From contig CM035407.1 in the NCBI GenBank assembly GCA_020310875.1, forward strand, positions 71,988,221-72,052,220: a stretch of 64,000 bases of DNA, given 5' to 3'. Both the position numbers and the translations under genes were made by a program. Source of the DNA: Ceratopteris richardii. Lineage: Eukaryota; Streptophyta; Polypodiopsida; Polypodiales; Pteridaceae. The notes under the pieces are model-generated. The model did no database searches and was not told the DNA's origin. It was given only the letters and a program-made list of their open reading frames with translations. Numbering within the stretch: position 1 is the first letter of the stretch; each line of letters begins with the position of its first letter. Below, piece after piece: positions 25,824 to 34,799 of this stretch.

Positions 25824-26197
25824 TGTAGAGAGTACAGGCGCGGAAGCAAAATGAAAAGAAGAGTGTACTCACAAAACAAAGAGTGTGTGAGACTCAAAAT
25901 GAGTAGACCATGAAATGGGTAAACTCATGTGGATTAGAAATGAGCTTTCCAAAAGCATAGAGTAGGCTCCTCGAGATTCTAACCAAATACAAATGGGGGA
26001 GAGGCCCTCTTTATATAGATTTGTGAGGGGCTCTCCAAAATACATCTCATGTGGGATAATTCCCCTGAAAGGAGAATGAATACAACTGGTAGAAGCAAAT
26101 GGCAAGGTACCCAAATACAAAGAAAATACAAGGAAATGTAATGGAAATAGAGTGAATCCAAGATACAAAAGGGAGATGCACTCTCATATTCTCAACA
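25824..26197 (-). repeat. 3' LTR of Copia C
   Basis: TGTAGAGAGTAC...ATTCTCAACA in plus reading. The minus-strand TATA-like ATCTATATAAAG near 26010-26022 fits an LTR promoter. A minus-strand purine tract (plus CCCCCTCTGCAGCTC, 26198-26212) lies immediately inside. The second LTR was not found, so the outer boundary rests on termini and on the break in A3. Confidence 0.7.
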
Positions 26198-29100
26198 CCC
26201 CCTCTGCAGCTCCATTTTGTAGTGTATGGAGGTTGCTAGGGTATGAGAGAAAGGTCCACCAAGAATGTATGAGCAGCAGCACGAGCACCAAGAAGTCGAC
26301 ATTTGGGAATCCATAGTCTCCAAGTGGTATCGACCATGCGGGATTGCCAGGTACTCCATAATATGTCCACCAGATGGATCAAGTGGATGCTCCAGAGGTA
26401 CGCCACCAACGAGGTACAAGAACAGAACAAGATCTCACTGGATGAGATCACCTCCATGTGAGAGAGGTAGGATGACTCCATGTGGTACATAGGAACCTTC
26501 AAAGCTTTGACAATATCCACCACGAGATGTGTATCGCCAAGAAGTAGGTCCTGCAAGAGTGAAACATAAAGTATGAAGCATAAAATCATAGTCACATGGT
26601 AGTACATCTGTATGTTGTAATCCTCCATGGAGTGTACAAAGTCCTGATGTGTGTCGGTAGAACCATGGAAGCCCCCTCTGAACTGAGAAGCTGGCTCAGA
26701 ATAGGATCCAACTGAGTGATGAATCCATATAGATACAGGAGTATCATGTGGTAACTGAAAAGATACTGGACTCCATGAATGGAAAAGTACATCCTTAGAA
26801 TGTTGTTGTAGATGAGGTAAGTGGACTCTCGAAGATAGGAATGGAAAATGACGAGTCACTGATCTTGGAGTAATGCCCAACTGAAGCTGAGGGGAAATAT
26901 AAGCCTTCGATGGTACAATAGGAAATGTAGCCATCTGAGGTATAAGCTGAGCTGATATCTCTGATTCCTCATGCTTCAAAAATGTACCATGATCGAGAAA
27001 GTCATGTACAAAGAGAGCATGCTCCACATAGTGTGGCTGTTCAAAACTGGAATGATCCCCCTCTGAATCAGAAATGGGAGGATCCAAAAGGGATGAATAC
27101 TTAGAATATTCATCAAAGGTGCAGTCTTTGGTTACTGTAATTGAGTGACTCTTTGGGTCGTAGAGTTTGTATGCCTTTTGTCGCTCACTGTACACGATGA
27201 AAATGTACTGCTTAGGCCGATCATCATCATGACCTTGGATGTAGGCATCACTACCAAAGACGCGGAAATAGCTTACACTTGGCTTCTTTTGAAAGTAAGC
27301 CTCAAATGGTGTTTTGTTCTTCAAAACATTTGGAACACCTCTGTTCTGTATGTGTACTGTTGTCTGCACTGCTTCACCCCAATAGTTTAGTGGAAGTTCC
27401 TTTTGTCTAAACATAACTTTATCCATTTGGATCACTCTTCGACTCTTTTTTAATGCAATACCTGGTTGAGTATCTTGCTTTGCTTGATACTTGATTCCAT
27501 GTTGCTTCAAGTACTTGGAGAAGTTTGGGTTGACAAAGCTACTATCTCCATCAGATTGGATGATCTTCAAAGAACTTGGAAAGTCTTCTTCAACTATTTT
27601 TGTCCACTCCTTAAACTTGGAAATGGCATCTTCTTTATGCTTGAGTGAATAAACCCATGTGTATCTAGTGAAGTCATCTACAATCAGGAAGAAGTAAATT
27701 GACCCACTTAGAGAAGGTATACTCATAGGTCCACAAATGTCGATATGGACTAATGCTAAGGGTTTATTAGCAAAAATGGATGCTTCTGTAGGCAAAGAGA
27801 AAGTTGTTTGCTTGTCACATGCTTTGCAATTCAATTCCACTTGTGCGATCCTGGGTAGACCTTTGACAAGATGATTGGAAGAGATCTTAGCTAAGCAAGA
27901 GGTATGTCCAAATCTGCAATGCCACAAGTTGAGACTTGAATCCTAGGCCATAAAACTTGAAAGCTTGTAGAGACCCTTATCTTCGTATCCTTGAGCTATC
28001 ACTTCATTGACTTCGTGATCAATGACTTGAACTTTGTTGTGCTCAAATTGAACTGTCATGTTGCACTTTGTGATGGCTTTGACTGAAAGAAGATTCTTAC
28101 AAAGGCTTGGTACATAAAGAACATCTTTTAGTGACTTGGTCTCGCCTTCAGAGTTGATGACTTGAACTTTTCCTTTTCCTTGGATTTCAATGCACTTGTT
28201 ATCTCCAAGGTAAACTTGTCCTTGATACTCTTCAAACTCATGAAAATCATCTTTCTCATGGCACATGTGGGATGAAGCACCACTATAAAAAATCCATTCT
28301 TTCTTGGGAGTGGTTGCCACAAGTGCTTTGTGTTCAGTTGTGAGAAATAGGTCTTCACTTGTGCAGTGAGAATGATGTTCACTCTTTGAATTAGACTTAG
28401 ACTTGTCCTGGTTCTTTTTCTTGAAGCAATATTTTTCAATGTAGCCAGGCTTGCCACAAAAGTTGCAAGTGAACTTCTTTGATGAATTATGCGAACCTTG
28501 CTTAGATCCATTGCTAGCATGATGACTTGTGGTTTTGCCCTTATTGAATGGGCCTTTGGCCTACATGGCAGACTCTTGGGAGGAAGTCGATTTGGCTCGC
28601 GAGTCGTGAAGGAGCAATAGTCGACGAACCACTTCCCAAGTTAAGACTTGGCCGCGATTATACAAAGTTGTGACAAATGTCTCGTACGACTTTGGTAACT
28701 TGTTAAGAAGCCGAATGGCCATGTCTTCACTAGAAATATACCTACCACATAGTGCTAATTTACGCTGGTAGTCCTCAAATTGGGTTATGACCTTGGTAAT
28801 TGTGTCGTTTGGTCGAATGGTCAAATTATGAAACTCGGCCTCTAATGCATATATTTTCAAAGGGGTTTTGTCTTCATACAAAGCAGCTAACGTATCCCAA
28901 GCTTCCTTGGACATCTTACAGTCTGTGATATGTCCTTTTGTCAGTTCGTCATAGGCAAGTAACAGCTGACCTAAAGCTCATTTGTCCTTGACATTCCACA
29001 CATGCCAATTGTCTAAGTTGGTATCCCTATTGGGTTCGGGGTCTGACCCGTCTACTATCTCATGAAGGAGATTCGTGTAGAGATATGCGTGCATGACATC

Positions 29101-29205
29101 TTTCCATAGATTGTAATTTTCTCCATTGAGGCGTTCATCCTTAGACATAAAAATAGGGGTGAAAGAGGGTAAGAAGTTAGCCATTAGATAATGAGCTACC
29201 TTCAC
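25824..29205 (-). mobile_element. Copia C (gag, protease, integrase; no RT seen)
   Basis: A minus-strand Copia with a 3' LTR at 25824-26197. In transcription order: gag near 28560-29181 (MSKDERLNGENYNLWKD), protease region at about 27945-28320 (EWIFYSGASSHM), integrase at about 27000-27927 (LVHIDICGPMSIPS, DDFTRYTWVYS). The integrase frame runs on into about 750 bp that does not resemble RT or RNase H. No 5' LTR or primer site is recognisable to the right of gag. This looks like a non-autonomous or strongly deleted Copia. Its gag start region is followed by unassigned DNA up to element D. Confidence 0.8.
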
Positions 29206-29525
29206 TTTTGGTCATTACAAAGCTTTGAGGATAAAGTCTTTAGAAACACTATCAAAGACACTTGCCAAATGAACAACTGGACACCACACTTAAAATTCTT
29301 GGGGAGGGATGGGCGGGGGCTTAGATGAGCCCTACTCTTGCAAAAAGATCAAGATGATCCGACACGAGAGGAGAGGGATTAGATTATCCCATTGCACATT
29401 GGTTGAGCCTTAGAGTAGGCTTAGAAACTTGAAGAAGCTTGTGGGTGGGCTTAGACTAGCCTCCAACCCACAAGTATGCACACACACAACACTTCTTTTT
29501 ATATTTTGAGTGTACAAAGAGGGAG
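29206..29525. other. Unassigned DNA between Copia C and Gypsy D
   Basis: No coding signal. It could be leader or LTR remnant of C: a TATA-like ATATAAAAAG on the minus strand lies near 29500. It does not match C's 3' LTR by eye. It ends in GGGAG, the target duplication of element D, so it is the left half of the site D inserted into. Confidence 0.5.
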
Positions 29526-30132
29526 TGTAGCTCAAGCGTAAGCACCACCTCCTTTACTTGTCAATCCGCGGAGACGTGAGGACCGGTATGAAGACCACGA
29601 GCAAGTGAAGGCACAAGTGCGTGAGTGAAAGCACACAAACATGCACACACATACACACACACGCGCACAAAGTAAGATCAAAGAGAGGAACAATGGAAAG
29701 CTTCGATTGCAAAAGAGTTCTCTTACAAAAGCTCTATTCTCTAACAAGCTAACCCCAAAAATGAGCTCTCTAGCTCTTTTTATAGTTTTTTGACTAGTTT
29801 TGGCCTTGTCCAGACCTAGTGTCTGGCCTAGTTAAAAACTAGGTTCCAGGGCTTATTTGAGGGCTCAAACGGAGTCTAAAAATTATGAAAATTGGTAGGA
29901 TGATACTTCTAATGCTCCTCAAGCTCGAGGACTCCTCGGCTTGCACAAAATGGAGCTACAAAAATAGAAAATGGTATTTACAATGGTTTTAGTGATGGAA
30001 ATCACTATTTTTGTAGGGAATTCTTCTGAAAATCTGACATACACTTCTTGGAGCTCCCTACTTGATCCCTTTCCTTGTGTATCCACCTTTTGATGTGCTT
30101 CCATGCTTTGTCCTTGACTTTGAGCTTCAACA
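29526..30132 (-). repeat. 3' LTR of Gypsy D
   Basis: TGTAGCTCAAGCG...GAGCTTCAACA, pairing with 42099-42705. It contains an AC-rich microsatellite (about 29640-29670) and a TATA-like box, minus CTATAAAAAGAG, at 29774-29785. GGGAG precedes it. Confidence 0.95.
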
Positions 30133-30146
30133 CTCCCCCCCCTCTC
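30133..30146 (-). promoter_or_regulatory. Polypurine tract of Gypsy D
   Basis: CTCCCCCCCCTCTC on the plus strand reads GAGAGGGGGGGGAG on the minus strand, immediately inside the 3' LTR. Confidence 0.85.
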
Positions 30147-30474
30147 GAGTCTGTCGTCCCTGACAGACCCTTGTTGTAGTGGTTGTTCCAAGTAGTGCCT
30201 TGAGAGGGAGCGTCCCGTCTGTCTGAACAAAAGTCGTCTGACTTCCAGATGTGTCTGGTTCTTCATCTATCACTGCGAGTCTTTGCAAGTTTTAGTCTCT
30301 TGGTATATGCTTCTTCTTGGGATTCCAGCATGACTGTGTCGTTGTGAGTCTCCGTTGATGTTTTCTAGATCTTCCACAGTTGATGTTCATAGTAGTCATG
30401 CCAAGTACTCCTAACCCATATTGAGTGATGGGTAAGTGTGTTCGTGCATGGGTTGAGGAAAATATGTGCCTTGT

Positions 30475-30546
30475 GCACGGCCTTGTAATGTAGCCCTATG
30501 AATGCTTACTTGGAAAATGCATTGGAAGAAGTATGGTGCAAAAATT
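30475..30546. repeat. Direct repeat, copy 1, in the 3' part of Gypsy D
   Basis: GCACGGCC(T/G)TGTAATGT(A/G)GCCCTA followed by a loosely conserved stretch ending in TGGTGCAAAA recurs at 31323-31395, at roughly 75-80% identity by eye. The two copies bracket the segment that holds the Argonaute fragment. Confidence 0.7.
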
Positions 30547-30596
30547 GCGGGTCTTGAGCTAAGTGCCCAAGGGTATGCTGACGAAGAGGTTTCCTA

Positions 30597-30770
30597 ATCT
30601 ATCATGGTTATGGTGTTGCCAGAGTAAAGATACTTACCATGGAGAAGGTTGAGTCGATGTTCATCTCTTCGTGTTGTACACTCGGCCTTTGGGATGGAAC
30701 ATTGTTGATGAATGTCCATGTTGATGGTCCACTGATGAGATCTTTTGAGTGGTTGATCCTCTCTCCTCTT
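30597..30770 (-). pseudogene. Exon-like segment ending in a splice donor
   Basis: On the minus strand this follows the Argonaute piece with an open stretch ([20 protein letters not shown]) that no longer resembles Argonaute. It ends at a strong 5' splice-site match, ATG|GTAAGTAT (plus positions about 30627-30641). It may be a genomic exon edge from the same or another captured gene. The gene is not recognised. Confidence 0.35.
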
Positions 30771-31160
30771 TTCAAAGCAACATTTGCCAAATACTGAGAA
30801 TTGAATTTCTTTATATTCTTTGGCAAACAACATTGGGTAACTACACCAAGCTGAGTTTCACATATTCTCCTCCAGAACTACCCTTTGCAGATATCTCCTT
30901 GGATGCTCGCGTACATGAAGTAGTTAAGCATCACTCAAGTTGCGGACCTTCAAGCTTTTCATCCCCACCATGGTAAGGGAAAACCATAGGTGTGGGTGCC
31001 ATGTTCATGCTAAGTTCTTGACATCTACCAGATAAGGCAGCAATTACATCATCTGCTAGCCGAGACACACTTCTATCCAAACTGATAAATGCCTAGTAAT
31101 CAACAATTCCACCTTCAACTAAGCATGACTCATTCAGGTTCCAAGAGCCAAGCCTAGAGA
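30771..31160 (-). pseudogene. Argonaute (AGO) gene fragment captured in Gypsy D
   Basis: The minus-strand translation contains WNLNESCLVEGGIVDY, AFISLDRSV, RCQELSMNM, RASKEIS and, about 110 codons after [13 protein letters not shown] followed by QYLANVALK. In plant Argonautes the same blocks occur in this order and spacing: the linker/MID start (QWN..n.k.veGg.v..Wa.i.f), the MID nucleotide-binding region with TQCCL, and QY.aN.alKin at the entry to PIWI. The fragment covers only about 130 codons of a roughly 900-1000-residue protein. It has no catalytic PIWI residues and is decayed, with interruptions and a short loss between the two halves. It lies on the same strand as D, between D's last coding region and the polypurine tract, so D transcripts would carry it in sense orientation. 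No intron is visible inside it. Identity as AGO is firm; which clade is not determined. Confidence 0.88.
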
Positions 31161-31162
31161 CA

Positions 31163-31164
<2 letters not shown>

Positions 31165-31204
<40 letters not shown>
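31165..31204 (-). repeat. Poly(T)/poly(A) tract of 40 nt
   Basis: An unbroken run of 40 T on the plus strand (A on the minus strand) abuts the upstream edge of the Argonaute fragment within D. It may be the scar of template switching onto a polyadenylated RNA, or of a separate poly(A)-bearing insertion. Its length may be inexact, since long homopolymers are error-prone in assemblies. Confidence 0.8.
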
Positions 31205-31207
<3 letters not shown>

Positions 31208-31322
31208 GATCAAAGAGAGGAACAATGTCACAAAGCAAGAAGACGGAGTTTAGTATCAATCAATAAAAATCTTTGACATATGTCAATGTGCTCTTGTGCT
31301 TGGGATTCTCAAGTGTGTCTAT

Positions 31323-31395
31323 GCACGGCCGTGTAATGTGGCCCTATATTAATGCATACTTTGGAAATGCATGACCTGAATGGTGCAAAAGACAG
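31323..31395. repeat. Direct repeat, copy 2, in the 3' part of Gypsy D
   Basis: Partner of 30475-30546, in the same orientation. It lies between the poly(T) tract and D's last coding region. Confidence 0.7.
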
Positions 31396-31439
31396 GGTTG
31401 TGCAAGGAGCACATGGTTGTCGCTCGTCGAGGCCTGATG

Positions 31440-32699
31440 TCACCTGCAAATGTTGATGTCATCTTTGTTGGAGGTATCCATTGGATCTCGAGATGACCAC
31501 TGATCCTTCCTCTTGATAGGGACCCATTTTAGAACAGCATTTGGCACTGTAAAGATTACTTCAAGCGTCTTCCTCGTTGGATGCTTTCTGAACTGTGGTA
31601 TCCAATGTGGTTGGCGCATAGGTTTGATGGAGGCTACTTGTACTTTTGGCTTCCAAACCCATATCCTTTTTGCACGTCTTCCTACTATTGTTGAAGAGCT
31701 GACTTGATCTCCTTTCGGTCTCTGTACGTGGTTCTTATCCTCTTCTCCTTTTGGCTTCTTTGTTGAGACCTTTCGCATGCGGGAGAACACAGGTTGTTGT
31801 AGATGTAAGAGCTTCTTAGGTACCCACATCTGTAATCGCCCTTGTTGAGCTTCAACTAATTTCTTAGGCACCCAAACTTGTTGGATACCTTGTGATTGAG
31901 CTTGTCCGAGCTGCTTCCTTCGTCTTCTGACCTGGTTGGCTTGCCTAGATGGGATTTGTGGGGCCAAGGCTAGTGGTTTCTCTCCTTTGTGTACCCATAT
32001 CTGCTTCATGCTCGGCACTAGCTTCCTTTGGAAATCTCGTTGTCTATTTGATATAGCAGTTGTTCTGTTCGGTTGTGCTTGCTTTGCTGGTTGAGTTGTT
32101 GTGGTGGCATTAGTCCTTGCCCCAGAGGAGGAGTCTGCTTGTCGTTGAGCCTGTTCTTCCATGATTGACTCCTTCTGCATCATAGAGCTTTTGACACATA
32201 CATCTTCTTCCATATGATTAGTCTTAGAAGAACTAAGAGAGTGTGTGGTGCCCTGATCTGGGAGCATGCAGTTCTCTAATTCTATTGTAATGCATTGTTC
32301 ATGTACCCATACTTGAAGAATTTGATTTCTTAGGTTCAAGTTTACTGCATGGTCATAAATCCAATCTTGACCCAAAACAAGTGGTTCTGTAAGGTTCTCA
32401 TCTTGACACACTAGCGCTTTGACTTTCATTAGAACATCTTGAAGGTAGATGGGAAGTTCCACATCGCCCAAACAAGGGGTTTCCACACCTCTCAAACCTA
32501 TGAGATAAGCTTCTATGGGATTGATGTTCAACTGCAAGTCTTGGCAGTAGGAAAGTCTAACTACACTACTTGTTGCACCTGAGTCAATTAATGCTTTCAC
32601 AGTCCTTGTATCCTTCCCTTGTCCTATCTCTATGGTCACAAAGGGTCGTCGGTCAATGACTTGAGAAGTCGCTATACCTGACTTTTGGCACATATCCAT
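31440..32699 (-). CDS. Extra Gypsy D coding region: second retropepsin-like domain plus W-V-P-K repeats
   Basis: A frame of about 419 codons downstream of integrase. The N-terminal third (about residues 18-125) looks like a retroviral-type aspartic protease: RPFVTIEIG, then the active-site motif ALIDSGATSSVV, then the hydrophobic LVLGQDWI expected near the second conserved turn. The C-terminal two thirds are basic, Gln/Pro-rich and repetitive: IWVHK, QVWVPKK, QMWVPKK, RIWVWKP, PHWIPQ and KWVPIK recur at irregular spacing. D already has a protease between gag and RT (IIDSGAGVA near 37040, ILGRPFL), so this one is additional. It could act on host or element proteins, be a captured domain, or be a misplaced second copy. 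Similar W-x-P-K repeats occur in other plant retroelement proteins. Function unknown. Confidence 0.7.
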   Translation of the reverse strand: MDMCQKSGIATSQVIDRRPFVTIEIGQGKDTRTVKALIDSGATSSVVRLSYCQDLQLNINPIEAYLIGLRGVETPCLGDVELPIYLQDVLMKVKALVCQDENLTEPLVLGQDWIYDHAVNLNLRNQILQVWVHEQCITIELENCMLPDQGTTHSLSSSKTNHMEEDVCVKSSMMQKESIMEEQAQRQADSSSGARTNATTTTQPAKQAQPNRTTAISNRQRDFQRKLVPSMKQIWVHKGEKPLALAPQIPSRQANQVRRRRKQLGQAQSQGIQQVWVPKKLVEAQQGRLQMWVPKKLLHLQQPVFSRMRKVSTKKPKGEEDKNHVQRPKGDQVSSSTIVGRRAKRIWVWKPKVQVASIKPMRQPHWIPQFRKHPTRKTLEVIFTVPNAVLKWVPIKRKDQWSSRDPMDTSNKDDINICR

Positions 32700-32749
32700 G
32701 TGATATTTTGGGGCGTTTGAGTTGACATCTAGGCCTAATCGCCTTAACT

Positions 32750-34750
32750 TATTTTACCTTATGCGCTCTCTAGCCTCTGCTTGTGCTTCTTCTCTGACTC
32801 TCATCTCTTCTTCTTTTCGTTTCTTAGCAGTGTTGAGTCTCATTAGCATGTCCTCTGTAAGAGGTTCTTGATATAACTTGACTCGACAACCACTGATATA
32901 GTTTGGCAAGATGTCACCTTCTAAAGTAGCCAATTGAACCGCGCCGCTAGTGGAAATTCTGTTAATGATCATGGGTCCATATCCTCATTTTTCCAACTTA
33001 CGGGCATGTTGTTTTAGTGTGTAAACCAACACTAGATCTCCCTCTTTCAGTGCCTTATCCTTAATGTGTGCATCGAAGTATGCCTTTTGCCTTTTCTTTG
33101 CAGCGTAGATGCCTGCAGCCGCTCGTAGCCTTGTCTCACCTAAGCGTTCTAGATCAAAGATCCTAGATGACAATTCATGTCCATTCCACTCATGCTCTTG
33201 TGCTACTTTTAAAGCAGGGATTAAGAAATCCAGTGGTAACACCGCATTCAGTCCAAAGACCATCTGAAATGGGGTGGCATTGAGTACCGTTTTGTAGGCA
33301 ACTCGATAAGCCCAAACAGCGTTTGTCCCAATCAGAGCGTTTATTATTTACCAATTTTGTCAATACGTTACAAAGGATCTTATTGGTACTCTCGGCTTGT
33401 CCGTTAGCTTGTGGGTGATAGGGGGCAGACTTCTTATGTATCACCAAGAATTCTTGGAGAAGATTTTCAATGACTTCATTCAAGAAGTGTATGCCTCTAT
33501 CGCTCACTAACTCTATTGGTAGCCCATATCTGGTGAACACATTCTCGAATAAGAACTTAGCCGTAGTCTGAGCATCATTCTTTGTTGTGGCTTTCACTTC
33601 TACCCACTTTTTAAGGTAATCTGTGGCTACAATAATATACTCTGCATGGGAGTTTCTAGCTGGGGGGTTAATAGGACCTATGAAGTCTATGCCCCACTTG
33701 GAAAATGCACGCCCTCCCATCATTGGCCTCAAGGGCATCTCGTCTTTTCTAACTGGATATTGTGCACGTTGGCATGTGTCACATTTCTTCACATAGGTAT
33801 GTGCATCCATATGAAGCGTGGGCCACCAAAGTCCTGAGAATAGAATGGTCTTGATCACTCGGTCAGGACCGAAATGTCCACCTGCAACACCATTGTGTGC
33901 AGTCTCTAAGACCTTTAAATAGTCTGATTCATGAACGCACAGTCTTAAGTAACCATCTTTGCCTCTTCGGTATAAGTTGTCACCTACTAAGGCATAGCCT
34001 TGAGCTTCTTGCTCCATGCTTCGTCTTCTTGCTAGACTAGCCTCTTTGGGTAATCTTCCCGACCTCATAAACTCTACCAATGGAGCACTCCAATCTGGAA
34101 TTAATGACACTTGATAAAGGGTCGCATGCTCCACTGGGGGTCTCTCTCTGCACATTGGACAATTCTTAATCCACTCATGTATTTCTTTGTCCATGCTAGG
34201 CCAATACACTCCTAGACGCTTCAGATTTTGCAATGTTCGTTGTTTAGAATAGTGATTTCCTAGCAATCCTTCATGAGCTTGCTGCAACCAACTACTATGT
34301 TCATCATCCTCAACACAACAAGCTAATACACCCTCAGTATCTTGTTTGTGCATGCTTCCTGCCAATATGTGATATTTTTGTGATCTTACAATTTCTTCTT
34401 GTGATGTTTTCACATTCTTATTTGCAGGGCCAAAGGTTAGGACTGGTACCAACTTATTTGCCCATTTGGGAACAACTTCCAAATTGAACAGATAAGCATC
34501 AGGTAGTTCATCAGACACTCCTTGTGGTGACTCTCCTGAAGTAATGCGAGAAAGGTGATCTGCCCGAAGGTGGGTTCTACCTTTCCTGACAACAACTTCA
34601 AAGTCATATTCCATTAGTAAGAGGAACCATCTTACTAAGCGTCCAGTATTGCAAGGTTTATTGACCAAATATAACAAAGCTTGATGATCAGTGAAAAACT
34701 TGAACTTGTTGGCCAATAAATAGTGTCTAAACTTCTTCACAGCATATACC
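32750..34750 (-). mobile_element. Gypsy D RNase H-integrase region
   Basis: RNase H signals (FTDHQALLYLVNKP, about 34690) are followed by an integrase zinc-binding segment (WPTLHMDAHTYV and KKCDTCQRAQYP, near 33770-33830). The integrase core has WGIDFIGPI, LVSDRGIHF and SAPYHPQANGQAE at about 33390-33700. The C-terminal part at about 32985-33263 (LPLDFLIP, KEGDLVLVY) ends without a recognisable chromodomain. Broken. Confidence 0.88.
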
Positions 34751-34799
34751 ATGCCTAAGCCCTCTCGCTCAGTTGTGGTATACTTCCGTTCAGCTGCAG

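Noticed and set aside
25979-26492. Short frames in several frames around the Copia C LTR
   Set aside because: They overlap the LTR and polypurine tract and conflict with one another; no protein pattern.
29206-29525. 5' LTR of Copia C
   Set aside because: It does not match C's 3' LTR by eye and has no Copia primer site; left unassigned.
29640-29670. (AC)n stretch as a possible CRISPR-like or satellite array
   Set aside because: It is a short imperfect dinucleotide microsatellite within the D LTR and recurs only because the LTR recurs.
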